Notes under the pieces: generated by a model | Databases searched by the model: none | What the model was told of the DNA's origin: nothing | What the model saw: only the letters and a program-made list of their open reading frames with translations | Position numbers and translations under genes: made by a program | Part shown: piece after piece, positions 34,992 to 43,862 of the stretch | Layout: each line of letters begins with the position of its first letter | How positions within the stretch are numbered: the first letter of the stretch is position 1 | From: Lachnospiraceae bacterium UBA7050 | GTDB taxonomy: Bacteria > Bacillota > Clostridia > Lachnospirales > Lachnospiraceae | DNA: 64,000 nt | Direction of reading: 5' to 3' | Assembly: GCA_002493905.1 (NCBI GenBank) | Contig: DLAJ01000025.1 | Span: 81,708 to 145,707, forward strand

Positions 34992-36785
34992 CTATAAAGT
35001 AAATTTATGGACATTGTCAACCAGAAGCGCAACCTTTTCTTCCATTTGCGCCACGACTCCCGCGGAATCATCCGCCGTTTTCGCCAGCTCTGTAGACATT
35101 GCGGATGTTTCCTCCGTAACGGCGGCATTATCCTGCGCCAGCTTACTGAGTACCTCCAGTGCATTTGTGACACTCGTCCTCTGCTGCTCCAGCTCCGCCG
35201 TAATCGTATCAATCTGTTTTACAGACTTTAAGCAGTTCGCCAATTCCTCATGCAGCTTGGAGAAAACCTCCTGCGTTTCGATCAGGGAGCCCACCTGCAG
35301 ATCAGCGGATTCATTGATGTCCTTCATCGCCTCAACCGATTTCGTTGCATTTTTCTGCAGCTCTTCCACAATTTTGTCGATCTCCGCGACGGACTGCGCT
35401 GACTGACTTGCCAGCTTCCCGATTTCATCGGCAACAACTGCAAAACCCTTACCCGCTTCTCCGGCTCGCGCAGCTTCGATGCTGGCATTCAGCGCAAGCA
35501 GTGCTGTCTGATCCGAAATCTCGTTGATCAGGTTGGTCGCCATATGAATCTGCTGCGCAGATTCGTGGGTGTATTTTGTCTGCTCCGCCATATCGGAAAT
35601 ACTCTTTCTTGTCCTGTCATTATTTTCAATCAGCTGCTTCAAAGTATTCACGGACTGTTCACTGATCTGCGTCATGTCCTTCGCATTCTGATCCAGCTTT
35701 TCAATCTCCATATCCGTCTGACGTATCCGGTCCGCCATCACATTTACTTCCTTCGAAGCATCATCTGTCGAAGCTGCCTGCGTGGTAACATTCTCCGCAA
35801 TGGATTCCGCCGCCAGGGAAACCTGGGTTATGGACTCCTTCATATTACTGAAAATCGTATCAAATTGGTTCAAAACAGTGTTCACACTCTGCGACACATC
35901 CGTAATGTTGACCAAAAGCTCCCTCATATTGCTCTGTGCCATGCGAAGCGAATCCGCTGTCTGACCGATCTCCGTTTTGCTCCTGACATCCGTGTCCGTC
36001 GTCAGGTTTCCTTCCGCGAGCCGGAGCGCAAACTGCTGGATTTTCTTTAATGGTGCGACCATCGCGCGGCCGCATATCCATGCTGCAGCAATAGAAATCA
36101 CAAGCGCCAGCAAAAAAGCCGCCACAGTCCAAAATATCATCTTCCTGTTTTCCCCATCCAGATAGGACTGCATCGTCACCTTTTCCGCATCCATATCATC
36201 AATGTAATTCCCGGTGGAAACAACCCATCCCCACGGTTCAAACAGTTCGGAATAAGCAATTTTAGGCGCTACCGTAACGCCGTCCGCTTTCGTAAAATAG
36301 AACCGGTTAAACCCGCCCTTTTCAGGGCTCTGACATACTTTCATGATCTCCTGGATGATCATAACGCCGTCCTGATCTTCCAGCGTATAACGGTTCTGTC
36401 CTTCATTGTCCACAAGAATCGGATGCATAACCAATATATAATCCGTGTCGTCTATCCAAAAATATCCGCTCTGATCATCACGGTAACGCATGGCACGGAT
36501 AATCTCGCTGGCATCGTGCTTTGCTTCCTCCTCTGTCTTCTCCCCCGCCAGATACAAATCATACTGGGCCTGCAGTATCGTCATCGTACTCTGTACCTGC
36601 GACTTGATCTCCGCCTGATACCCCGCGTCCATCGTTTCCTCGTATGTATCGTAAGCCGATTTCGAAAGTGTCTGAATTGACCAGACTGCGACCACACTGA
36701 TTACGACAGCCGTTACAACCGCCACGCCAAAGCAGATCCGCATCACCGCAGCAATTAAGCTTTTCGTTTTTTTCTGTGTCTCCAT
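34992..36785 (-). CDS. Methyl-accepting chemotaxis protein with Cache sensor domain
   Basis: 597 residues. A membrane segment near 15-38, an extracytoplasmic single Cache domain with SGYFWIDDTDYILVMHP and EPWGWVVSTGNYIDD, a second membrane segment near 215-237, a HAMP linker, then a long signalling coiled coil. The highly conserved tip reads ISDQTALLALNASIEAARAG followed by EAGKGFAVVADEI. It senses a small ligand and controls CheA. No other chemotaxis gene is in the window, so it works with a distant array or alone. ATG 36785 is chosen with GGGGGA upstream. Confidence 0.92.
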   Translation of the reverse strand: METQKKTKSLIAAVMRICFGVAVVTAVVISVVAVWSIQTLSKSAYDTYEETMDAGYQAEIKSQVQSTMTILQAQYDLYLAGEKTEEEAKHDASEIIRAMRYRDDQSGYFWIDDTDYILVMHPILVDNEGQNRYTLEDQDGVMIIQEIMKVCQSPEKGGFNRFYFTKADGVTVAPKIAYSELFEPWGWVVSTGNYIDDMDAEKVTMQSYLDGENRKMIFWTVAAFLLALVISIAAAWICGRAMVAPLKKIQQFALRLAEGNLTTDTDVRSKTEIGQTADSLRMAQSNMRELLVNITDVSQSVNTVLNQFDTIFSNMKESITQVSLAAESIAENVTTQAASTDDASKEVNVMADRIRQTDMEIEKLDQNAKDMTQISEQSVNTLKQLIENNDRTRKSISDMAEQTKYTHESAQQIHMATNLINEISDQTALLALNASIEAARAGEAGKGFAVVADEIGKLASQSAQSVAEIDKIVEELQKNATKSVEAMKDINESADLQVGSLIETQEVFSKLHEELANCLKSVKQIDTITAELEQQRTSVTNALEVLSKLAQDNAAVTEETSAMSTELAKTADDSAGVVAQMEEKVALLVDNVHKFTL

Positions 36786-36945
36786 TTTTGATTTTCCCCC
36801 TGTCCTTATACACACCGACATCCAGCTCTGCTTTAGACGCAGATTGTCGTTTGCAAATGATCAAAGTTCCTCCCCGAGCTTCATTGTCACATGAATGCAT
36901 GGAGCTGAACTACTATTTTTATTTTACTCCTCTGCCTCCTTAAAT

Positions 36946-37863
36946 TCAATCCCACTGACATTTATTTTTTGTTTCTATATATTCGATATAGGGTCTTCGC
37001 TCCACCTGATCCGCATGCTGCTCGTACCAATATAGGGATTCGCGCAGACCATCCCTCATCGGCCTTAAATCCGCCATCCACCTGTTTTGCCAAGAGACAT
37101 CCAGAACATATTCATATTCAGAAAAACAAAAATAATCTCTCTGCGCGATTTTCTTTTTCTTAGGCACATTCACAAACCGCGCCTGCCTGCCCGCAATTTC
37201 ATAACAAAGCTCCACCCATTCGCGGACAGAAACCGTGTCCGGATTCCCCACATTAAACGTATGCCGATCCGGCTTCTGCTCCAAAATCCTGTCTATGAAT
37301 CTGCACAGATCGCCGACATACAAAAATTGTAACCGCATCTTACCGTCTCCAGGCAGATAAAAAGCTCTGTTTTTCAGCGCGCACTCAAACACAAACGCCT
37401 CGCGGTATATATCATTCATCGGTCCGTACAGATAGGGCGGACGCAGAATATATGCGCCGGGTTTTCTCTGCCGCGCCGTTCTTTCGGCTTCTATTTTATC
37501 CGTTCCGTATCTGCCCCAATAGCGGTTTACGCCTACCGGTTCTTCTTCCTTAAAAGGCTGTGTACCGCTCTCAGGGTAGACTGCGCTCGAACTGATCAGA
37601 ACATAACTGCCAAAGTCCCCCAGCGCGTCCATCAACAGCGAAACGTCCTCCCCGGTATAGGCAGTGTCTATCACCGCATCAAAATGATACGAGCGGAGAA
37701 TTTCTCCCAGATGATGTCTGTCTGCCTCGATGAGCTGCGCCCCCGCAGGCTGCTCCCTGCTGTTGCGGTTTAACACAAATACGTTCTGACCTTTCGCAAG
37801 AAAGTATTCCGCGATCTGCCTGCTCACAAACACCGTTCCGCCCGTTACCAATATGTTTTTCAC
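36946..37863 (-). CDS. NAD-dependent epimerase/dehydratase family protein
   Basis: 305 residues. The extended SDR fold starts with NILVTGGTVFVSRQIAEYF, a less usual form of TGGxGxxG (Val-Phe-Val in place of Gly-Phe-Ile), continues with VLISSSAVYPES and RYWGRYGTDKIEAE; the usual Tyr-x-x-x-Lys is GTDK preceded by Tyr. It is close to the group annotated as NAD-dependent epimerases of unknown substrate. The start is GTG 37863, which has AGGAGGGG 6 nt upstream; longer frames starting at ATG are not supported. A degraded copy of an internal part lies at 40381-40482. Confidence 0.83.
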   Translation of the reverse strand: MKNILVTGGTVFVSRQIAEYFLAKGQNVFVLNRNSREQPAGAQLIEADRHHLGEILRSYHFDAVIDTAYTGEDVSLLMDALGDFGSYVLISSSAVYPESGTQPFKEEEPVGVNRYWGRYGTDKIEAERTARQRKPGAYILRPPYLYGPMNDIYREAFVFECALKNRAFYLPGDGKMRLQFLYVGDLCRFIDRILEQKPDRHTFNVGNPDTVSVREWVELCYEIAGRQARFVNVPKKKKIAQRDYFCFSEYEYVLDVSWQNRWMADLRPMRDGLRESLYWYEQHADQVERRPYIEYIETKNKCQWD

Positions 37864-38036
37864 ACAGTTCCCCTCCTGCACCGTTCCTGATACAATGATT
37901 CCGGCCTTCCATGATACGCTCATCCGCCTCTTCCGTTCAAAAAAGACCGGCGCCAGCCTGTGCCGCATGACACCGCCGCAGCCGGTTACATTCCGGTAAA
38001 AATTTTCGATCAGTATCCTTACAGCCAGTCATATCG

Positions 38037-38552
38037 CTATATATCAATCTCCGTCTGATACCTGTCATCAATCCATAAATAGTTCAGACCATATTTTTTC
38101 ACAAGCTCCAGCATCTGCGCATTGTCTTTCAATATATGCTCCAGCGTGCAATACTCATCATCCAGACGATTTTCAATCACATTTGCATATTTCCTGATCT
38201 CATCAAAATGGTTCCTGATATAATTTTCACTCATGATAAGACAATAATATCTGATATGATCGAGATACGCATTCTCAAACCCCTTCTCCCAATCGGCAGG
38301 GATATAGCAGCCCTCCACAATCAGATTCTGTCCATTTTCTATCGCTGTTTTGATCATTTCACGGACAATCGGCCATAAATATTCCGTCAAGTCATCGTCC
38401 TTACTTTCAGGCGTAAGCTTTGTATTTCCCGTGCGGATCAAACCCATTTTTAAGTGATCGATGGATAAATACGGATACTTATATTTTTCAAGCAGTTTCT
38501 GTGCAAGCGCAGTCTTTCCAGTGTGGGACGCACCTGTTATCAGAATAATCAT
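38037..38552 (-). CDS. P-loop kinase-like protein (AAA / 2-phosphoglycerate kinase-like)
   Basis: 171 residues. MIILITGASHTGKTALAQKLL is a Walker A motif at the N-terminus, YPYLSIDHLKMGLIR follows as in small-molecule kinases, and GQNLIVEGCYIPADW provides a Walker B-like strand. The length fits adenylate-kinase-like or shikimate-kinase-like folds. The substrate cannot be read. GAAGGAAATGCGACG precedes ATG 38552. It is single, with no clear partner. Confidence 0.75.
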   Translation of the reverse strand: MIILITGASHTGKTALAQKLLEKYKYPYLSIDHLKMGLIRTGNTKLTPESKDDDLTEYLWPIVREMIKTAIENGQNLIVEGCYIPADWEKGFENAYLDHIRYYCLIMSENYIRNHFDEIRKYANVIENRLDDEYCTLEHILKDNAQMLELVKKYGLNYLWIDDRYQTEIDI

Positions 38553-38708
38553 CGTCGCATTTCCTTCTCTCTTATGGATTCTAAAATCGAGTTTATCATA
38601 TCATATAACATTGCGAAAGTGAACCGTTTAAGCCCATTTTCATTGCAGATGCGTTCGTATTGTCGTTTTTCCGTTTTGCAGGAAACGCCCGCCGCCGACG
38701 CACAGCAT

Positions 38709-38733
38709 AAAAAAGACCGCGGAGCGGTCTTTT
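38709..38733. terminator. Bidirectional terminator after the GHKL kinase gene
   Basis: GACCGC-GGA-GCGGTC is flanked by six A on the left and four T on the right, so it works mainly on the minus strand for the kinase gene. A second hairpin, AGAGTTTGC/GCAAACTCT (38734-38756), lies between it and the stop codon and resembles the first module of the repeat at 40494-40590. Confidence 0.75.
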
Positions 38734-38772
38734 AGAGTTTGCGGAAGGCAAACTCTTTCTTTGTTTCTGCCG

Positions 38773-40101
38773 TCATGAACACGGATCACCGCAAAGGTTC
38801 TTGTTCTGCTGCTGTCCGCCCGGAAAGGCGGCAATGGCGACCATAACGTCCAGAATAAACATTCCGTCCTTCGTGTAACAGGACATGTCCCCCAAAAGCC
38901 GCTCCGCTGCCTCTTTGACCGTGAGAAGACCATAGCCGTGTCCGCCGCCCTTCTTATCCGTTGTAGGAAGCGTCCCCTCTTCCACATGCAGGTCGTCCCG
39001 GCATGTATTCTTGATCCGTATCAGCAGGTATTCCTTGTTATACTTCATATAAACGGCTGCCTCCCGCTTTTCTTTCTCCAGCTCCTTTAAGGCGTCGCAG
39101 GCATTTTCCAGCCCGTTTGACAATATCCGGCACAGGTCCATGTAGGGCAGCTCTTCCTCTCCGATCCAGATGTCATGCCGAAACACCGCACCCATCTCCT
39201 CGAATTTTCCTGCGTAATGGACAAACACCGCATTGATGTAAGGGTTTTGACAATAGGGCTTTAACAGCGCATCCGTCTCATCCTCCACGCATTTTAAGTA
39301 AGTCCGCGCATCCTCCGTCTTTCCTTCCGCAAGGAGCCCGGAAAGGGTTGCGGTATATCCCTTCATATCGTGTTTCATCTTCTGGATGCGCTGCTGGCTT
39401 TCCAGCCGTGCTTCCAACGCATTCTTCTGCTCCAGCAGCATCCGCTCAGCCTGCTGTCTGCGAAAAAACAATAGCTGTCGGTACATTGCGGTAAAAATCG
39501 TGGCATAGGTCATGGGCATCAGCGTCATCACGAACAGGAACGACAAAAGCTCCTGCGGGCGTTTCGTGATCATCACGGGATAATTTTGCATGATCGCAAG
39601 CAGCAGATAATACAGTGCCGTCATACCCGCAAACAGCCCCCATCCCCGTGCCGCTGACTCCTGTAATTCCCGGTAGGGTTCCCTTAAAAACCGTATCACC
39701 GCCCACTCGAGCAGTGGGAACAGCACAAGCCGTCCGATGAACATGAGGATATATTTTCCCCCGCCAAAATAGAAATCTACAAGACCCGTTGCCGCAATGA
39801 TCCAATAGGATACCGTATCCGCCAGACAAAAGGTAAAGAGAAACTTCCCCTTCCTGTCCTTAGACATAAACCAGAAGAAAACAAAACTCGGCAGAGTACA
39901 AGTCAGAAGAAACACCTTCCCTATAAGCTCTATCCCGTACAGTACAAGCCCCGCCACATTAAGCGCCACTAACGGTGTCATAAATATCACCGTCAGGATA
40001 TAGGTCTTTTTCCTCGGATAGCGGGAGCGGTACAGCAGGATAAACAAGATCAGAATATGGAACAGCGACCACAGCACGGATAAATCCCTCAATATTGTCA
40101 T
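38773..40101 (-). CDS. Orphan GHKL sensor histidine kinase (AgrC/ComD-like)
   Basis: 442 residues. Six or seven membrane segments fill residues 5-215, then a coiled linker (ERMLLEQKNALEARLESQQR), the His box KMKHDMKGYTATLSGLL, and the ATP-binding domain with ILSNGLENACDAL and GGGHGYGLLTVKEAAERL. This is the class that senses autoinducing peptides or controls bacteriocins and virulence. No LytTR regulator, AgrB peptidase or peptide gene lies next to it, so ligand and output are unknown. ATG 40101 is chosen with GGGAGG upstream; 36 codons before it are unsupported. Confidence 0.87.
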   Translation of the reverse strand: MTILRDLSVLWSLFHILILFILLYRSRYPRKKTYILTVIFMTPLVALNVAGLVLYGIELIGKVFLLTCTLPSFVFFWFMSKDRKGKFLFTFCLADTVSYWIIAATGLVDFYFGGGKYILMFIGRLVLFPLLEWAVIRFLREPYRELQESAARGWGLFAGMTALYYLLLAIMQNYPVMITKRPQELLSFLFVMTLMPMTYATIFTAMYRQLLFFRRQQAERMLLEQKNALEARLESQQRIQKMKHDMKGYTATLSGLLAEGKTEDARTYLKCVEDETDALLKPYCQNPYINAVFVHYAGKFEEMGAVFRHDIWIGEEELPYMDLCRILSNGLENACDALKELEKEKREAAVYMKYNKEYLLIRIKNTCRDDLHVEEGTLPTTDKKGGGHGYGLLTVKEAAERLLGDMSCYTKDGMFILDVMVAIAAFPGGQQQNKNLCGDPCS

Positions 40102-40380
40102 AACACGAACCTCCCTGCTTCCATCCAACGGAAAGAATGCTGCCTGCAGCAACAGCTCCTGATATTTTTCCCTGATATTTCTATAGCACCGTCTGGACAC
40201 AGGAACCATCTGTTCTATTTTTCTCTGCTGTCTTTGATTCCGGACATTCTAAATGTTAGATATATAGGTTTAATTATATCATACATTTTTTGATCTGTTC
40301 ATACTAACTATACATCCTAAGCGACAAATTATGACAATTCAGCCTGCGCCATTACTGCACAATTTGTTATAAGCCAACAG

Positions 40381-40482
40381 GCAGAATCACTCCACGCATC
40401 AAAATGACATTCGCTGAGAACCTCACCTAAATGATGCCTGTCTGATGTCTGTCCGCCTCAATGAGCCGTGCCCCGCACCGGC
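40381..40482 (-). pseudogene. Degenerate fragment of an epimerase paralogue
   Basis: The DNA matches codons of the epimerase gene at about 37661-37745 base by base over roughly 80 positions with many differences and one insertion of 11 nt. Translated in pieces it reads ARLIEADRH, a break, then HHLGEVLSECHFDA, compared with AQLIEADRH and HHLGEILRSYHFDA in the intact gene. A stop codon and a frame change show it is dead. The rest of the gap 40210-40716 holds an AT-rich stretch, a repeat element and a terminator. Confidence 0.7.
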
Positions 40483-40493
40483 TATTGGAGGAA

Positions 40494-40590
40494 TAAAAAG
40501 AGTTTGCGTTCCGCAAACTCTTTCGAAGAAATGCCGAAGGCATTTCTTCTGGAACGCTGCGCGTTCTTCCATGTGAGGAATTTCCTATAA
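40494..40590. repeat. Three-hairpin palindromic element (reference copy)
   Basis: In order: AAGAGTTTGCG-TTC-CGCAAACTCTT, AGAAATGCC-GAA-GGCATTTCT, GAACGC-TG-CGCGTTC, then GTGAGGAATTTCCTATA. The first module and the closing TGAGGAATTTCCTATA recur at 46697-46768 inside a methyltransferase gene, and the first module again at 38734-38756. Confidence 0.75.
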
Positions 40591-40593
40591 GTC

Positions 40594-40631
40594 AAAAAGC
40601 AGCGCTCCATCCTGTTAAGATGAAGCGCTGC
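40594..40631 (-). terminator. Rho-independent terminator of the pullulanase gene
   Basis: On the minus strand GCAGCGCTTCATC and GATGGAGCGCTGC form a 13-bp stem (one mismatch or G-U) around a 7-nt loop, followed by TTTTT. It lies about 85 bp after the stop codon. Confidence 0.88.
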
Positions 40632-40716
40632 CTCCCCAAATCTGCTTATATAAGTCTTTATTTTCCCTACTTACATAAGTCTTTATCTCTTTTCTGTCAG
40701 AAGGTCTTTACGTCAT

Positions 40717-43512
40717 TTATGACTTTTTACCTTTCTTTTTTACGACAGCAAACACAACGCCGCCGATCACCGCAGCCGCTGCGATCACGATTCCTGCGAT
40801 CACGCCCGGATGAACGGAGTTTTTCTCAGCCTCAGGCGCCGGCGTCACAGGTTCCGACGTCTCCGCCGACTCCTCCGGCTCAGGCGTAGTTTCGGGCTCC
40901 GCGTTCTGCGCAGCGTCCGTCTCCTCTCCGTCGCCGCTCTTTACAAGTACCATTGCAGAGATCGGAGATACCGTAATCTCTCCTGCGAGATTCGTCTCGA
41001 TTGCTTCCGTTCCTGCCTTCTCTCCATTGATGTAGACATCCCATGTGCCATCCGGCAGCGTAACAGTCGTTTCTGCATTATTCGCATTAAAGATCACGAA
41101 CAGACCGTCCGATACTTCTCCGTTTGCTCCGCCCGCAATGCTGAATGCAACAACGTTTTTATCCAGACCTTCCATTGCGGTGATATTATTTTTCACATCA
41201 TCCGCATTTGCCATGCGAAGTGCCGCATGCTCCTTACGGAACGCAATCAGTCCCTTATAATACTGGAATACATTCCAATATGCCTCATCATCCAGATTAT
41301 CCCACTTTAAGCTGTTGACCGAATCCGGTGAAGAATAGCTGTTTTCATTGAAGCTGCCGTCCTCATTCACTTTAGAACGCAGCATTTCCTCGCCTGCCTG
41401 CATGAACGGAATACCCTGTGAGGTCATGCAGATTGCTGCTGACAGATTGTTCATGCGCACCTGCTCTTCAAACGTTGTACCGCGCGCTGAATTCACGATT
41501 CTGTCAAACAGCGACATATTATCATGGCAGGATGCATAATTGATACTCTGTGACGGGTTCGGGCACCATGGCGCCAATCCCATAAAGCACTGCTCGATCA
41601 GGCTTTCTTTATCTCTTGCACCGGAAATGAATCCAACTTCATCATTATTAAATACGCTTCCTCTTAACGCATCCCTGATCGTATCACTGAAGAATGCGAA
41701 CTCAGGTACCTCATCCGCATTGACCTGCGTCGTCATCGTATAACCCTCTTTGGTCAGCGTTGTGGACATTGTCCAGCCCTCGCCGTAAAAGATGACATTC
41801 GGATGATCCTTATGCACTTCCGCAATGACTTCATTGATCGTCTCCGTATCGATCAGACCTACAAGATCGAAACGAAATCCGTCGATATGGTACTCATCCG
41901 CCCAATAGCATACGGAATCTACAATATATTTCTTTACCATGCTCCGCTCGGACGCCGTATCGTTACCGCAGCCGGAACCGTTTGAATAATTGCCGTCCGC
42001 ATCAATTCGTGAGAAATACCCCGGCACGATCCTGTTGAAGCAGAATTCTCCCGCATTGTATACATGGTTGTATACCACGTCCATGACAACGCTGACGCCG
42101 TTATCATGAAGCGCTTTTACCATTTCTTTCATCTCTTTGACTCTGACTTCACCATTGTAAGGATCCGTCGAGTACGACCCCTCGGGCACGTTGTAATTGA
42201 CCGGATCGTAACCCCAGTTAAATTGAGGCGTATCTAATTTTGTCTCATCGACGGAACCGTAATCATAAACCGGAAGCAGATGCAGATGCGTGATTCCCAA
42301 ATCCTTAATATGATCAAGTCCTGTCGGGATACCCGATGCAGTTGTCGTACCTGTTTCAGTAAGTCCTAAATATTTTCCGGTATTGGTGATGCCTGATGAG
42401 GAATCAGAAGAGATATCCCTCATATGAAGTTCATACAGAACCACATCATTAACGGGTATTCCCGCATGCGGATCTTGGTCCGCATCCCAGCCTTCCGGAT
42501 TCGTGGAATCCAGGTCAATGACCATCGCGCGGTTTCCGTTAACGCCCGTAGTACGCGCATAGGGATCGCATGCCTCATTTTCATTTCCGCCGACCGTCAC
42601 TGTATAAGTATAGTACGTTCCGTTCAGATCGCCTTCTTTTTCTGCAACCCATGTGCCGTTTGCGTCCGCTGTCATCGGAAGCTGCTCGATCAGATCATCC
42701 TCTCCTGCCGTGCCGGACTCATACAGATTCACCGAAACCGCCGAAGCTGTCGGCGCCCAGACACGGAAGGTTGTCTTTTCAGACGTCCATGTTGCTCCTA
42801 AATCGTCACCCTCATAGGTAAATTCACGCTCAAAATCTGTTGTTGAAAAAATATCCGGCATATTCACCTTATACTCATTTCCGTCATGGGTGATCGTATA
42901 AGCTCCCGTCAGATCAAGCGGTTCGGAAAGTGTGATCTCATATTCTTTTTCCTTCGGAGATGTTACATCTGCAATGGAAACCTCTCCGTCCAGTCCGGTC
43001 ACCTTAAATGCGCTCATCAAATCCCCCTCAATCGTTCCGGTCATTGTAACGAATATGGTCTCTGCCCCGTCATAGCCTGCGCTGACCAGCTTAATGCCCG
43101 TTACGCTGTCTTCGCCATACTCAAGCGTATAACCTTCCACTCCGGATTCCACATACACATGAACTGTTCCGGATACGACCTCTGCCAGATCAATAAACTG
43201 GTCCATGTCCACATCCTTCTCCGACCAGTCCGGTCTTCTGACAATGAAGCCCACCGAAGTAATGCCCGGCGTGATAACCTTGGTCGCTACCATTTCTCCG
43301 TCTTCCTCGACCAGTTCATAGGCGCCGCCTTCCGCGCCCACCTCCCAAAGCCACACATCCCAGTTCTCGTAATTACCGTCTTCCCGGTGATAGTGCAGCT
43401 TCAGCGTCAGGTCTTCCGCGGCTGCCGCCGGCATTACATCGACAATTGCCGTAAGGACCGTCGTGAGAAGCATAACCAATGCGATAGAAAACGTTTTCAC
43501 TTTCTTATACAT
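40717..43512 (-). CDS. pulA: Type I pullulanase, secreted and membrane-anchored
   Basis: 931 residues. A signal peptide ends near AAAAED at residue 33. LTLKLHYHREDGNYENWDVW opens a CBM41 starch-binding domain, an Ig-like pullulanase N2 domain follows, TTFRVWAPTASAVSVNLYES is CBM48 (about 245-345), and the GH13 catalytic domain spans about 370-740 with FNWGYDPVNYNVPEGSYS, VVMDVVYNHV, DGFRFDLVGLID (nucleophile Asp), FYGEGW (acid Glu) and SCHDN. The tail is Glu/Pro/Thr-rich with a membrane segment near 905-925 and a Lys-rich end, so the enzyme debranches alpha-1,6 glucan at the cell surface. GGAGGTATCT precedes ATG 43512. No sugar transporter follows it. Confidence 0.95.
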   Translation of the reverse strand: MYKKVKTFSIALVMLLTTVLTAIVDVMPAAAAEDLTLKLHYHREDGNYENWDVWLWEVGAEGGAYELVEEDGEMVATKVITPGITSVGFIVRRPDWSEKDVDMDQFIDLAEVVSGTVHVYVESGVEGYTLEYGEDSVTGIKLVSAGYDGAETIFVTMTGTIEGDLMSAFKVTGLDGEVSIADVTSPKEKEYEITLSEPLDLTGAYTITHDGNEYKVNMPDIFSTTDFEREFTYEGDDLGATWTSEKTTFRVWAPTASAVSVNLYESGTAGEDDLIEQLPMTADANGTWVAEKEGDLNGTYYTYTVTVGGNENEACDPYARTTGVNGNRAMVIDLDSTNPEGWDADQDPHAGIPVNDVVLYELHMRDISSDSSSGITNTGKYLGLTETGTTTASGIPTGLDHIKDLGITHLHLLPVYDYGSVDETKLDTPQFNWGYDPVNYNVPEGSYSTDPYNGEVRVKEMKEMVKALHDNGVSVVMDVVYNHVYNAGEFCFNRIVPGYFSRIDADGNYSNGSGCGNDTASERSMVKKYIVDSVCYWADEYHIDGFRFDLVGLIDTETINEVIAEVHKDHPNVIFYGEGWTMSTTLTKEGYTMTTQVNADEVPEFAFFSDTIRDALRGSVFNNDEVGFISGARDKESLIEQCFMGLAPWCPNPSQSINYASCHDNMSLFDRIVNSARGTTFEEQVRMNNLSAAICMTSQGIPFMQAGEEMLRSKVNEDGSFNENSYSSPDSVNSLKWDNLDDEAYWNVFQYYKGLIAFRKEHAALRMANADDVKNNITAMEGLDKNVVAFSIAGGANGEVSDGLFVIFNANNAETTVTLPDGTWDVYINGEKAGTEAIETNLAGEITVSPISAMVLVKSGDGEETDAAQNAEPETTPEPEESAETSEPVTPAPEAEKNSVHPGVIAGIVIAAAAVIGGVVFAVVKKKGKKS
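43486..43499. promoter_or_regulatory. cre-like site (CcpA) in the 5' coding part of pulA
   Basis: AGAAAACGTTTTCA is a near-perfect palindrome that fits TGWAANCGNTNWCA with one mismatch. It covers codons 5-9 of pulA. Catabolite control of a starch-degrading enzyme through a downstream cre is biologically sensible, but the site is inferred. Confidence 0.5.
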
Positions 43513-43552
43513 AGATACCTCCTGCCTTTCCCGTATTCAGGCCGCTGCACAA

Positions 43553-43703
43553 TGAAGCTTCGCTTCACAAAAGCTTTGCTTCATATAAGCTCTGCTTCAT
43601 TAACGCAAGGCTTCCTTCTGCTGCTTTGCTTTGTTCCGCAGCATACAGCGCCTGTCCGTTCTATTCTGTCTTCTAAGGTAAGACATTCGGTACTTTTTGT
43701 CAA
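43553..43703 (-). promoter_or_regulatory. pulA upstream region: repeated hairpins and a weak promoter
   Basis: TTGACA (43698-43703, minus strand) and TACCTT (43675-43680) are 17 bp apart; the minus-10 is poor. In the leader, AAGCTYYGCTTCA occurs three times (43553-43567, 43570-43584, 43586-43600); the first is a perfect TGAAGC-TTC-GCTTCA hairpin. The region 43704-43812 is AT-rich and has no gene. Confidence 0.5.
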
Positions 43704-43812
43704 TATCTTTTTCGAAAATATTCGAAAATATACATTTTGCACAAATTTGTTAGACAATTTTTTACAAATTGGACTTTGAATTTCCAGCCAATACGATGAA
43801 AATTATTTATTT

Positions 43813-43851
43813 AGAAACAAACATGCCGGGTAAAATTTCTGCCCGGCATGT
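43813..43851 (-). terminator. Rho-independent terminator of the YqeY gene
   Basis: On the minus strand ACATGCCGGG and CCCGGCATGT form a perfect 10-bp stem around an 11-nt loop, followed by TTGTTTC. It lies about 12 bp after the stop codon. Confidence 0.85.
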
Positions 43852-43862
43852 CTTAATGATTC

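Noticed and set aside
36946..37968. Longer epimerase starting at ATG 37968
   Set aside because: The 35 extra residues look unlike the family, while GTG 37863 has AGGAGGGG at the right distance and begins the Rossmann strand.
38773..40101. Complete agr quorum-sensing locus
   Set aside because: No AgrB-like peptidase, short peptide precursor or LytTR regulator is seen on either side.
42886..43779. 297-codon plus-strand open frame
   Set aside because: It is antisense to pulA and crosses its signal peptide, promoter and leader hairpins.
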